The notes: generated from the sequence alone by a model not told the origin. Shown: positions 1 to 8,102, counted from the first letter of the stretch. The stretch is 9,256 bases of DNA from Clostridiaceae bacterium (GCA_012798865.1 JAAZMK010000049.1:1-9256); one strand, 5' to 3'. A program made the numbers and translations.

Positions 1-938
1 CTCTTAAACAAGGCTACGAAACGATTGATCCCGATCTCGGTACACTCGATGAAGAGCCGGAATGGAAAGATGAGTACGAGGCGCTAATGGATACGGAGAT
101 TCGCGATGTCTACCAGAAAGGTCTGAGTTATCTTGCCCCAATCGTCATACCAAGCGAAGAGGGCACAGAAAATGAAACATTGCATGTGAACCCGTTTGAT
201 AATAGCGGGCTTCAGAAGTTTGGCGGTCTAGTCGACAAACTGCTTTTTGTCGCTCCGGAGGGCGTGCTCGATCGCCTGATTTTGAGTGAGTATGTGCTCT
301 CCTATTTTTATAACGACGTTCCGTATGTCATGCGACACGGTATAAGACACGATGATTATACGCCTGACGGGAGAATGATCTCAAGATTTTCCGACTCAAG
401 AAGGTATGAGGCGGAGGAGATTGCAACTGGTTTAGAGGGAAGGCATGCTAAGTCGGCGATTCTCGTATTTATCGGTGCAGTCCGATTCGCGATACATTTT
501 GTTGAAATCATTACAAACGAGACGGAGAGGGCAGTTTTCAAAGCGACTGCAGTGGCGACCGCGGCTACGATCTCCATCATTTCGCTCGGAACTGTCAACA
601 TTCCATCCGAGGCAATCGAATGGTTGCTGATGGCTACTGCCGCTCTCACACGAGGTGCGGTCGATGCATCGGCGTTGAATAGAGGAGAAGAAGTTGATCT
701 TTGGCCCGGCAAAAAGAAGATCGAGCTCAAATTCAGATATCGAGATTTTTTGCGCATTTTAATTGTCGCGCAGTCGCCTGACAAGATCGCACAGAGAATT
801 GCTCGCGCGATTGATCGTGTCTATCCGTCTCGATACTATACGACGGTTTGCTGTGTGATCGATTGCGATGACAGGATTCTGCGTTTCGACGCGGGATTTC
901 TCAGTAGAAAGCCGGAACAGGACGAGATAGTGCAGTGA
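1..938 (+). CDS. DUF5702-like protein of a Tad/pilus-type cluster, 5'-partial
   Basis: The reading frame is open from the left edge (first whole codon at 3-5) with no stop. The ATG at 87 is therefore probably internal, and the real start lies upstream. At least 311 residues are encoded here. The biochemical function of this family is not known; members sit beside TadE-like genes in Firmicutes pilus-type loci. What supports the call is an EYVLSYF segment (about 288-308), then an E-E-I-x-x-G-L-E-G core followed by an R-containing hydrophobic helix (about 411-500). An Ala/Ile-rich hydrophobic stretch (about 543-596) and a W..A.A...D segment before a Y-R-D-F-L motif (about 741-755) follow. This order resembles DUF5702 proteins, which carry an EYIL-G core and a late Y-x-x-[YF]-L motif. 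The C-terminal part holds three cysteines near 849-867. The gene overlaps the next by 4 bp (GTGA), so the two are probably translated together. The family call is by recalled pattern only; a member of a related unnamed family is possible. Confidence 0.6.
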   Translation, partial: LKQGYETIDPDLGTLDEEPEWKDEYEALMDTEIRDVYQKGLSYLAPIVIPSEEGTENETLHVNPFDNSGLQKFGGLVDKLLFVAPEGVLDRLILSEYVLSYFYNDVPYVMRHGIRHDDYTPDGRMISRFSDSRRYEAEEIATGLEGRHAKSAILVFIGAVRFAIHFVEIITNETERAVFKATAVATAATISIISLGTVNIPSEAIEWLLMATAALTRGAVDASALNRGEEVDLWPGKKKIELKFRYRDFLRILIVAQSPDKIAQRIARAIDRVYPSRYYTTVCCVIDCDDRILRFDAGFLSRKPEQDEIVQ

Positions 939-1909
939 ACGAGACGACACGTGACATTCATCGCCCGGCTGCTAAGCATCAAGCGTCGCTTTCACTTGAA
1001 ACAGCGATCGTGTTTCCGCTTGTCTTGATCATCGTGCTGATGTTCTCTATCGCCGTTCAAGGTGAGCAGGATGCGATGATTCTATCCCATGCCCTTGATC
1101 AGACGGCGAAGGAGATCGCGCTCCTTCTGCCAGTTGCCGATTTGCTCGAAAGGGTCGCAGACCCTGAAATGCTGGTGAAACAATGGATTCCAAACGACTT
1201 GCTCGCACATGTGGCACTTGACGGGATGACGGACATCGCCGCGACAGTACTCGTGTCACCCTTTATACTCAGCCGCGTCGATACATGGGCGACGGAAATT
1301 GCCGAAGGACGAAACAGGCAAAAACCGATGGGTGAAAGACGTCTCGCCGTTGATGTCGATAATGAGAATAAAACGGTGTGGTTGATCTTGTCGCTCAAAA
1401 AGGACACTCCTACGGGGCAGTATTACGATGTTATTCGTTCACGCATTCCCATATGGAATGCCGGGTTATTCAGCAGTAACGAGCATAGCGGTGAGGAGAG
1501 TTACGATGGCATTTGGGAGTTGAGTAACTTTGAGCGCGGGCAAAAATTCAGGAAACTGTTCGGCGGTCATTTGCCACTTTTCTATCCTGTTATTGCCTCT
1601 TGGGATGGAACGGAGGCGACATCGATCAAGAGCATGGATTGGACTGCTCCGTCGTATTCATCGCCAGTGCATGTTGAGAAACGAATCGATCGTTTAGTAT
1701 CTGACCTTGCATCTTTTGAGGGCGCGGGCGGGGAAGGACCGGAACCGGGATCTATACTTTACCGTCGTCTAATACTCGTTATTCCTAAGAATGAGATACC
1801 TTGGAAATCGCAAGCGCTTCTGGATCGTTGGGTTGCTTCAGCCGCGCAAATGGGCGTGGTACTTGACATAAGAGAGTGCGGAACAAGCCACGTACATGAC
1901 GAGCCTTAG
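935..1909 (+). CDS. TadE-like pseudopilin-type membrane protein
   Basis: This is a 324-residue protein with a short basic N-terminus, one membrane helix (about residues 24-43) and a long extracytoplasmic part. The segment A17-SLSLE22-TAIVFP matches the type III (prepilin-like) signal of TadE/Flp proteins. Cleavage after Ala17 would leave Glu at +5, the hallmark of class III/IV pilin signals. In TadE-like proteins such helices join or prime the pilus. The C-terminal part (about 275-324) has an RLILVIPKN strand and a helix, then a single Cys at about 315; this tail is common to clostridial TadE-like proteins as I recall them. The GTG at 935 is chosen because it overlaps the preceding stop and leaves the whole signal segment; no later start would keep it. 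The Shine-Dalgarno site is weak (GGACGAG near 920), which fits coupled translation from the gene before. No substrate or partner can be named from the sequence. TadE-like is a solid description; the precise role is inferred. Confidence 0.68.
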   Translation: MNETTRDIHRPAAKHQASLSLETAIVFPLVLIIVLMFSIAVQGEQDAMILSHALDQTAKEIALLLPVADLLERVADPEMLVKQWIPNDLLAHVALDGMTDIAATVLVSPFILSRVDTWATEIAEGRNRQKPMGERRLAVDVDNENKTVWLILSLKKDTPTGQYYDVIRSRIPIWNAGLFSSNEHSGEESYDGIWELSNFERGQKFRKLFGGHLPLFYPVIASWDGTEATSIKSMDWTAPSYSSPVHVEKRIDRLVSDLASFEGAGGEGPEPGSILYRRLILVIPKNEIPWKSQALLDRWVASAAQMGVVLDIRECGTSHVHDEP

Positions 1910-1939
1910 CGGATACATATAAACAGATATTTTTATCCG
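1910..1939 (+). other. Inverted repeat directly after the TadE-like gene
   Basis: CGGATA (1910-1915) pairs with TATCCG (1934-1939), and inside it ATAT (1917-1920) pairs with ATAT (1927-1930) around an AAACAG loop. It begins on the base after the TAG stop. There is no T-run after the right arm, so it is not a canonical intrinsic terminator. It may slow decay of the upstream message or act as a weak terminator. The stem is short and interrupted, so chance is possible. Confidence 0.3.
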
Positions 1940-2064
1940 GTTGCTATAGACTTCAGCATCAGTTCCGTCAATCGATAGCAGCGAATCGAACTTTGTGAGA
2001 GAATGGCATAGAGCGAATGATATTGAAAGGAACGACAGTCTATCAGTCTCTTCGCCAGTTCTTT

Positions 2065-2129
2065 AAAGGAGCTAGAGGAATGTCCGTCTTCATTTGATGT
2101 TTAGGAGACATTTCAATCTTAAGAAATGA
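2065..2129 (+). promoter_or_regulatory. yerB leader with two tiny ORFs joined stop-to-start
   Basis: AAAGGAG at 2065-2071 is followed 8 nt later by ATG 2080, which opens a 5-codon ORF (MSVFI) ending TGA 2095-2097. The final A of that stop is the first base of ATG 2097, which opens a 10-codon ORF (MFRRHFNLKK) ending TGA 2127-2129. That stop overlaps the yerB start (ATG 2126-2128) as ATGA. The yerB start itself has only AGGAG at 2103-2107, 18 nt upstream, which is too far for ordinary initiation. A chain of coupled re-initiation would explain how yerB is read. Such small ORFs can arise by chance, so this is a hypothesis from layout. Confidence 0.35.
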
Positions 2130-3181
2130 AACGACTTGTCTTACTTGTATTAATTGTCGTTGCGTCCGCAGCTTTAATGCTTACATCCTGTACCGGTGTC
2201 GATTCGGCAGATTCGACACCGGATACTCCGGAGACGTCCTCGGTTACTGTTGAGCCGACAACAGAGCCGTCAACGATTCTGACAACTCCCGCTCCGACTG
2301 AGACGGAACCCGACGTTTCAAAGTACTTATTTGATGAAAAAATTCCCATCGCGCTTATGATTAACAATACTGCTAGTGCTAGACCGCAATCAGGGCTGGG
2401 ACAAGCGAAGCTGATTTATCAGATGATGACTGAGGGCAGGACAACGCGACTCTTGATGTTTACTGATGTTGACGAGGGCGTTCTCGGACCTGTAAGGAGC
2501 GCGAGACCCGCCTATCTCGACCTTGTAGTACAGTACAATGCCCTCTACACATATGCCGGTAACGGGAGAGTAATTGAGGCGTCGCCCGTGAATCACCTCG
2601 TCCGCAGAGTCGACGCATTAGGTGCCGCCGGAAGGCTTTTCTATCGCATGCCGCACCGCAAGGCTCCTCATAATTTGTATATTAAAGCGGAATCAATTTA
2701 CGCTTTTGGCGAGAAAAGGGCGCCGGTTGAGTTGTCCGAGCCGCTTCCCGGTTTGATGATCAGGGAAGCGTTCGTCCAACCCGATGGAGGAGAAGAAGTC
2801 GCGCGTATTGAATACCGGTTCAACAAACCGTCGGAATCATTTCGTTACGATGAAAGCAAGAAAATGTACACAAAGTACAATGGCGATGTGCTTCTCGTCG
2901 ATGAACTGACGAAAGAACCGGTTGAAGTAGGCAATGTCTTTCTGATCCATGTGCCCCATGAGTTAATGCCAAACGGCGTCCATATTAAGATCGACTGGAT
3001 CGGAACCGGTGAAGCTCTCTACTTTACCGGCGGGAAAATGTATGATGTGACATGGAGTAAGAAATCACACAGCGCACCGATGGTCTTTGAGTTGAACGGG
3101 GAGAAGTTGGTCTTGAACCCCGGACTCACATGGATCGTCGTTTTGGATGGTCAAGCGAATCGGACCGTCGTTTTTGATTGA
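2126..3181 (+). CDS. yerB: YerB-family (DUF3048) lipoprotein
   Basis: This is a 351-residue secreted lipoprotein. The signal peptide MKRLVLLVLIVVASAALM ends in a lipobox L19-T-S-C22, so Cys22 should be lipidated and the protein held on the outer face of the membrane. Residues 23-65 are a Thr/Ser/Pro/Glu-rich linker. The N-terminal DUF3048 domain (about 70-200) shows ARPQSGLGQAKLIYQM, TEGRTTRLL, GPVRSARPAYLDL and APHNLY, the family's characteristic motifs. The second domain (about 218-350) carries GEALYFTGGKMYDVTWSK and LNPGLTWIVVL, as in the C-terminal DUF3048 domain. Length is normal for B. subtilis YerB relatives. The molecular function is not established; a role at the cell surface is only inferred from the lipid anchor. 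ATG 2126 is the only possible start for this signal peptide, because an in-frame TAA lies at 2120-2122. secA begins 40 bp downstream with no terminator between, so both are probably on one transcript. Confidence 0.88.
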   Translation: MKRLVLLVLIVVASAALMLTSCTGVDSADSTPDTPETSSVTVEPTTEPSTILTTPAPTETEPDVSKYLFDEKIPIALMINNTASARPQSGLGQAKLIYQMMTEGRTTRLLMFTDVDEGVLGPVRSARPAYLDLVVQYNALYTYAGNGRVIEASPVNHLVRRVDALGAAGRLFYRMPHRKAPHNLYIKAESIYAFGEKRAPVELSEPLPGLMIREAFVQPDGGEEVARIEYRFNKPSESFRYDESKKMYTKYNGDVLLVDELTKEPVEVGNVFLIHVPHELMPNGVHIKIDWIGTGEALYFTGGKMYDVTWSKKSHSAPMVFELNGEKLVLNPGLTWIVVLDGQANRTVVFD

Positions 3182-3221
3182 CTGCAGGAATAGCAGAACT
3201 AGGAGTGACTAAGGATATTAT

Positions 3222-6059
3222 ATGGGTTTGTTTAATGCTCTATTTGGAACTTATTCAGAGCGAGAATTAAGAAAAATTCGAGCGAAGACGAATGCCGTTC
3301 TTGAACTTCAGGATAAATACGCGCGTATGACAGAGGGAGAGCTTCGCTCTTCTACCGACCGTTTCCAACGTCAGATTCATGACGGAGCGGTGCTTGACGA
3401 CGTGTTGCCTGAAGCTTTTGCCGCCGTTCGGGAGGCGAGCACGCGCGTTCTCGGCATGACGCATTTTCCCGTTCAAGTCCAAGGCGGAATCATTCTCCAC
3501 CAAGGTCGAATCGCAGAGATGCGTACAGGCGAGGGGAAAACGCTCGTCGCAACGCTTCCGGCTTACTTGAACGCGCTTAACGGTGAAGGAGTCCACATTG
3601 TCACTGTCAACGATTACTTGGCACATCGCGACAGTGAGTGGATGGGTAAAATCTACCGTTATCTCGGTCTATCGGTCGGTCTTATCGTGCACGGTTTGGA
3701 CAACACGGCGCGGCGCGCCGCTTATGCTGCCGATGTGACATACGGAACGAATAATGAGTTCGGTTTCGATTATCTTCGCGATAATATGGTGTTATCGCTT
3801 GAGCATTGTGTTCAAAGAAAACTCAATTTCGCTATTGTCGACGAGGTTGACAGTATTCTTGTCGATGAAGCGAGAACGCCGCTCATTATTTCCGGTCCCG
3901 GTACTGATTCGTCGGAAATGTACCAACGTGCAAGTGATTTCGCGCGGGGCTTGACGCCGAAGCTAATCATCCAAAAAGAAGCGATGCGCACGACGGAAGA
4001 ACTTGAAGAAATCGAGTCGGACGCAGATTATATCGTTGATGAAAAGGCAAAGAGCTCCGTCTTGACAGAGCGAGGTGTCAGGAAGGCTGAGCGATATTTC
4101 GGAATCGAGAATCTCTCCGATCAGGAGAATTATGAGATTAATCACCATATCAGCAACGCGTTGAAAGCGCGCGGAACCATGCACCTCGATCGCGACTATG
4201 TGATCATAGACGGAGAGATCGTTATTGTCGATGACTTTACCGGTCGCCTGATGTACGGAAGGCGATACAGTAACGGCTTACACCAAGCGATTGAAGCGAA
4301 GGAAGGCGTCGAGATAAAAGAGGAGAACAAAACGCTCGCAACGATCACTTTCCAGAATTATTTCCGTATGTACAACAAGTTATCCGGCATGACGGGTACG
4401 GCGATGACGGAGGAAAGTGAATTTAGGGAAATTTACAACCTTGATGTCGTCTCGATCCCGACGAACGTTCCCATGATCCGTCAAGATGATCCCGACGCAG
4501 TCTATAAATCGGAAGTCGGCAAGTTTCGGGCAATTTTGAATGATGTCCGCGCGGTTCACGAGACAGGACAACCCGTTCTCATCGGTACTGTATCCGTTGA
4601 GAAGAGTGAAATTCTATCGAAATTGTTTACGCGTGCCGGGATAAAACACAATGTCCTGAACGCACGTCACCATGAACGCGAGGCGGAGATCGTCGCACAG
4701 GCCGGTCGATTTGGAGCCGTGACGATCGCGACGAATATGGCGGGTCGAGGAACTGATATTCTGCTCGGCGGCAATCCTGAGTTTATGGCACGTCAAGAGA
4801 TGCGCAAACAAGGTTACGAAGAAGAATTGATCGAGCAGTCGACAGCATACAATGTAACGGACGATGAAGAGGTTCTGAAAGGGCGTGCGCTCTTTTCATC
4901 CTTGAAAGATCATTTTTCCAAGGAGATTGAAGAGGAGAAGCGCCGCGTCATTGAGGTTGGTGGTCTTTGTATTATCGGTACGGAACGTCATGAGTCGAGA
5001 CGTATCGACAATCAGCTCCGCGGTCGCGCCGGTCGCCAGGGGGATCCCGGATATTCAAAATTTTATCTCTCGTTGGAAGACGACCTGATGCGTCTTTTCG
5101 GCGGCGATCGTATGGATCGTATATTCTCTTCTCTAGGCGTCGACGAGGATACGGAAATTGCACACCCGCTCCTTTCGCGGACTATTGAATCGGCACAGAG
5201 GCGCGTAGAGGGCTCTAACTTCGCTATTAGGAAAAATGTTCTTGAGTACGACGATGTCATGAATACGCAACGCAATCTCATTTACAAGCAGCGCCGGGAA
5301 GTACTTGAGGGGCATGATTTGTATCCGTACTATCAACGGATTATCGCTGAAACGATGGATGCAACACTTGCCGATTTCCTAGCAATTTCCGATCGTACGG
5401 ATGACTGGGATAAGGAAGCTTTCATCACACGAGTCCATGATATGTTCGGACCTCTGCCTTCGCTCGCTCGATTTGCTTCATCAAGACAGGGTATGGACGG
5501 GATCAAATTAGCGACCGATTTAAAAGCTGATGCTTTAATGCGTCATGAAATGCGCGGGGAAGAGCTCGGATCGTCCGAGATGCTCCGTGAAGCCGAGCGC
5601 ATTATTCTTCTCAATACAGTCGACAGACACTGGATGGATCATATCGACCTTATGGACGATTTGCGGGACAGCATCGGCATGCGAGGATACGCGCAACACG
5701 ACCCCGTTGTTGAATATAAACGCGAAGGGTATGACATGTTCGAAGCGATGAACGAGGCGATCCAACGCGACACCGTACGTCTAATCATGAGGGCAAGGCT
5801 AACAGCCGCAGACCCTGCGCCGAAGAGACGTGTGCCGACACAATTACTTGAAGGAAGGGGTTCGAGCGGATGGTCGCGTGCATCTGAGGAATCGAGGAGG
5901 GCTACCGCAGCACCGTCGACGAATTCCGAGGAAAACGCAACGGTTGCTACACCGTACAAGAAAAAACATATCCCGGGACGTAACGAACCTTGCTGGTGCG
6001 GGAGCGGGAAAAAGTACAAGAATTGTCATTTAAGACAAGACGAACAAGAATCTATGTGA
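3222..6059 (+). CDS. secA: Protein translocase ATPase SecA
   Basis: SecA is the ATP-driven motor that pushes unfolded preproteins through the SecYEG channel; it works on the inner face of the membrane. At 945 residues it is somewhat longer than E. coli SecA. Visible in order: Walker A MRTGEGKT (100-107); Walker B VDEVDS (206-211); the preprotein cross-linking domain region (about 225-370); NBD2 with TNMAGRGTDILLGGNPE (504-520) and the RRIDNQLRGRAGRQGDPG motif VI (593-610); then the helical wing and scaffold with the two-helix finger around DRHWMDHIDLMDDLRDSIG (801-819). A charged insertion (about 530-578) sits between NBD2 motifs and is typical of clostridial SecA. A flexible Ser/Ala/Arg-rich linker leads to a SEC-C zinc tail, C924-x-C926-x8-C935-H936, which in known SecA proteins binds Zn and contacts SecB or ribosomes. 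AAGGA at 3211-3215, 6 nt before ATG 3222, fixes the start. All ATPase motifs are intact. It is the middle gene of the yerB-secA-tkt run. Confidence 0.98.
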   Translation: MGLFNALFGTYSERELRKIRAKTNAVLELQDKYARMTEGELRSSTDRFQRQIHDGAVLDDVLPEAFAAVREASTRVLGMTHFPVQVQGGIILHQGRIAEMRTGEGKTLVATLPAYLNALNGEGVHIVTVNDYLAHRDSEWMGKIYRYLGLSVGLIVHGLDNTARRAAYAADVTYGTNNEFGFDYLRDNMVLSLEHCVQRKLNFAIVDEVDSILVDEARTPLIISGPGTDSSEMYQRASDFARGLTPKLIIQKEAMRTTEELEEIESDADYIVDEKAKSSVLTERGVRKAERYFGIENLSDQENYEINHHISNALKARGTMHLDRDYVIIDGEIVIVDDFTGRLMYGRRYSNGLHQAIEAKEGVEIKEENKTLATITFQNYFRMYNKLSGMTGTAMTEESEFREIYNLDVVSIPTNVPMIRQDDPDAVYKSEVGKFRAILNDVRAVHETGQPVLIGTVSVEKSEILSKLFTRAGIKHNVLNARHHEREAEIVAQAGRFGAVTIATNMAGRGTDILLGGNPEFMARQEMRKQGYEEELIEQSTAYNVTDDEEVLKGRALFSSLKDHFSKEIEEEKRRVIEVGGLCIIGTERHESRRIDNQLRGRAGRQGDPGYSKFYLSLEDDLMRLFGGDRMDRIFSSLGVDEDTEIAHPLLSRTIESAQRRVEGSNFAIRKNVLEYDDVMNTQRNLIYKQRREVLEGHDLYPYYQRIIAETMDATLADFLAISDRTDDWDKEAFITRVHDMFGPLPSLARFASSRQGMDGIKLATDLKADALMRHEMRGEELGSSEMLREAERIILLNTVDRHWMDHIDLMDDLRDSIGMRGYAQHDPVVEYKREGYDMFEAMNEAIQRDTVRLIMRARLTAADPAPKRRVPTQLLEGRGSSGWSRASEESRRATAAPSTNSEENATVATPYKKKHIPGRNEPCWCGSGKKYKNCHLRQDEQESM

Positions 6060-6063
6060 GGAG
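6058..6063 (+). promoter_or_regulatory. Ribosome binding site deciding the tkt start
   Basis: GAGGAG overlaps the secA stop (TGA 6057-6059). It lies 3 nt before ATG 6067 but 9 nt before ATG 6073. The second spacing is the normal one, so 6073 is the preferred start of tkt. Confidence 0.7.
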
Positions 6064-6072
6064 ACGATGGAA

Positions 6073-8064
6073 ATGAGAAATAGAAGAATGGACGACCGTG
6101 CCGTAACTGCCATTCGTGCGTTGTCAATCGACGCGATCGAGAAGGCGAAGTCCGGGCATCCGGGGTTGCCGCTCGGAGCGGCTCCCATGGCTTATGAGTT
6201 ATGGGCACATCACATGAGGCATAATCCAGTCAATCCGAATTGGCTGAATCGCGACCGTTTCGTTTTGTCGGCAGGACACGGTTCGATGCTTTTATATTCT
6301 CTGTTGCATCTGTTCGGGTATGGATTGACGACAGAGGATCTCGCATCATTTCGTCAATGGGACAGCCTTACTCCCGGACACCCGGAATACGGACATACGA
6401 TTGGCGTGGAGACAACAACCGGTCCGCTTGGGCAGGGATTTGCTGCTGCGTGCGGGATGGCGATGGCTGAGGCTCATCTCGCCGCCCGTTTCAATACGCC
6501 GGAGCACAAGGTAATCGACCACAGGACTTACGTGCTATGTGGCGACGGTGACCTGATGGAGGGTGTCTCCAGTGAAGCTGCATCGCTGGCGGGGACGTTG
6601 AAACTCGGGAAACTCATCGTTTTATATGATGACAATGAGATCACGATTGAAGGCTCAACCGATTTGGCTTTCAAAGAAAATGTCAGCGCACGTTTTGAAG
6701 CGTATGGATGGCACGTGCTTGAAGTTCCAAACGGAAATGATCTCGATGCAATCTCTCGCGCTTTGACCGAAGCGAAGACGCGCGAGGATCGCCCATCACT
6801 TATTAGGATCCGCACAAAGATCGGCTACGGCTCACCGAAAGAAGGTTCGGCTGCGAGCCACGGGGCGCCTTTAGGGGAAGACAACGTCGTGAAGACGAAA
6901 CAGACGCTTGGGTGGTCTGCCAAGCTTGATCCCTTTGAGGTTCCGGAGGATATTAAGGCGTATCTTGGACAGGTCACGGAGCGGCTTGCCTTAGAGGAGG
7001 CGGCGTGGAATGAGCTGTACGACAGCTGGGCAGCTGCCAATGCCGAATGCGCCGAACTGCTTGACCGCGCATTAGCGCGGCGCGATCTGACGCTCGAGCT
7101 CGATGAGCTTCTTACCGTACTCGATCGAGACGAGGCGACGCGCGCTTCATCGGGGAAGATACTCAACTACATTGCCGGTAAAACGCCTTTCCTTTTTGGA
7201 GGAAGTGCCGACTTAGCGCCCTCGAACAATACGTCGATCAAAGGCAACGAATCGTTTTCGGCTGATTATCCTAAAGGACAAACGATTCACTTTGGCGTCC
7301 GCGAATTTGCGATGGCAGCGATGGCAAACGGTATTGCTCAACACGGTGCGCTACGACCTTACGTCGCTACATTTCTAGTCTTCTCGGATTATTTGAAAGG
7401 TGCAATTCGACTGTCGGCTCTCATGAATCAACCTGTGATTTATATCTTGACCCATGACAGCATCGGAGTTGGAGAAGACGGTCCGACACACCAGCCGATT
7501 GAACACTTGCTGATGTTACGGTCGATTCCCGGTTTGAAGGTTTACAGACCTGCCGGTCGCTTTGAAACGGCGGCGGCGTGGTATATGGCTCTGATGAATG
7601 ATGGACCCTCAGCACTTATCTTATCGCGTCAGAGCATCGCTTCAAAGGAGACATCCGCACATGACGCGTTGCGTGGCGCATACGTCATCCGTGACGGAGG
7701 GAAGACACCGGACGTGCTGCTAATGGCGTCGGGCTCCGAATTGCCTGTGACGCTCGCTGCAGCCGATATGCTTGAAGAAGAAGGAATTCAAGCGCGTGTC
7801 ATTTCCGTCCTTTCAATGGAGGTTTTTGAGGAGCAGGATACGGCTTACAAAGAATCCGTGATGCCGTCGGCGCTGCGAAAGCGAGTTGCCGTAGAGGCGG
7901 GGACAACACTGTCTTGGTATCGATATACAGGGCTCGACGGAAAGGTGATCGGAATCGATCGCTTCGGTGCTTCGGCTCCCGGTAACGTACTCTTCGAAAA
8001 GTTCGGTTTTACTGCTCCACGTATTGCGGCGTGCGCACGAGAATTACTCGCTGACTCCGATTGA
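6073..8064 (+). CDS. tkt: Transketolase
   Basis: Transketolase moves a two-carbon ketol unit between sugar phosphates (xylulose 5-phosphate with ribose 5-phosphate or erythrose 4-phosphate) in the non-oxidative pentose phosphate pathway; it is a cytosolic, thiamine-diphosphate-dependent dimer. At 663 residues it has full length with all three domains. Residue numbers here count from ATG 6073: SGHPGLPLG (27-35), the HGSMLLY stretch (69-75), GPLGQGF (117-123), and the ThDP/Mg motif GDGDLMEG (157-164) with N188 in DDNEITI. In the pyrimidine-binding domain R357 and S359 lie in TRASSGKIL, the catalytic Glu411 in VREFAMAAMANG, and HDSIGVGEDGPTHQPIEHL is at 461-479. The C-terminal domain ends with DRFGASAPGN...FEKFGFT. 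All expected catalytic residues are present. An ATG at 6067, 6 bp upstream in frame, is possible but is placed too near the GAGGAG site. Only 13 bp separate it from secA, so it is probably cotranscribed with it. An intrinsic terminator follows. Confidence 0.97.
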   Translation: MRNRRMDDRAVTAIRALSIDAIEKAKSGHPGLPLGAAPMAYELWAHHMRHNPVNPNWLNRDRFVLSAGHGSMLLYSLLHLFGYGLTTEDLASFRQWDSLTPGHPEYGHTIGVETTTGPLGQGFAAACGMAMAEAHLAARFNTPEHKVIDHRTYVLCGDGDLMEGVSSEAASLAGTLKLGKLIVLYDDNEITIEGSTDLAFKENVSARFEAYGWHVLEVPNGNDLDAISRALTEAKTREDRPSLIRIRTKIGYGSPKEGSAASHGAPLGEDNVVKTKQTLGWSAKLDPFEVPEDIKAYLGQVTERLALEEAAWNELYDSWAAANAECAELLDRALARRDLTLELDELLTVLDRDEATRASSGKILNYIAGKTPFLFGGSADLAPSNNTSIKGNESFSADYPKGQTIHFGVREFAMAAMANGIAQHGALRPYVATFLVFSDYLKGAIRLSALMNQPVIYILTHDSIGVGEDGPTHQPIEHLLMLRSIPGLKVYRPAGRFETAAAWYMALMNDGPSALILSRQSIASKETSAHDALRGAYVIRDGGKTPDVLLMASGSELPVTLAAADMLEEEGIQARVISVLSMEVFEEQDTAYKESVMPSALRKRVAVEAGTTLSWYRYTGLDGKVIGIDRFGASAPGNVLFEKFGFTAPRIAACARELLADSD

Positions 8065-8102
8065 GCATCGTTGAGATAAAAGTAATCTTTAACTGTGACA
8101 GG

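Noticed and set aside
9..30. Similarity of the left edge (codons for KQGYE) to secA DNA near 4806
   Set aside because: Only a handful of shared codons with no wider similarity; chance.
356..784. A 142-codon ORF on the minus strand within the DUF5702-like gene
   Set aside because: It lies wholly opposite a coding frame, has no ribosome site or recognisable motif, and the + strand frame continues through it into a coupled gene.
1993..2024. Possible promoter TTGTGA with GATATT downstream, before yerB
   Set aside because: The spacing is 19-20 bp and both boxes are poor matches; not strong enough to list.
3710..3721. Perfect 12-bp palindrome GCGGCGCGCCGC
   Set aside because: It falls inside conserved SecA codons (Ala-Arg-Arg-Ala-Ala) and arises from GC-rich Arg/Ala codon choice; no regulatory setting.
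5639..6019. A 126-codon ORF on the minus strand opposite the secA 3' end
   Set aside because: It is a shadow of secA, whose conserved scaffold and zinc tail explain this DNA fully.
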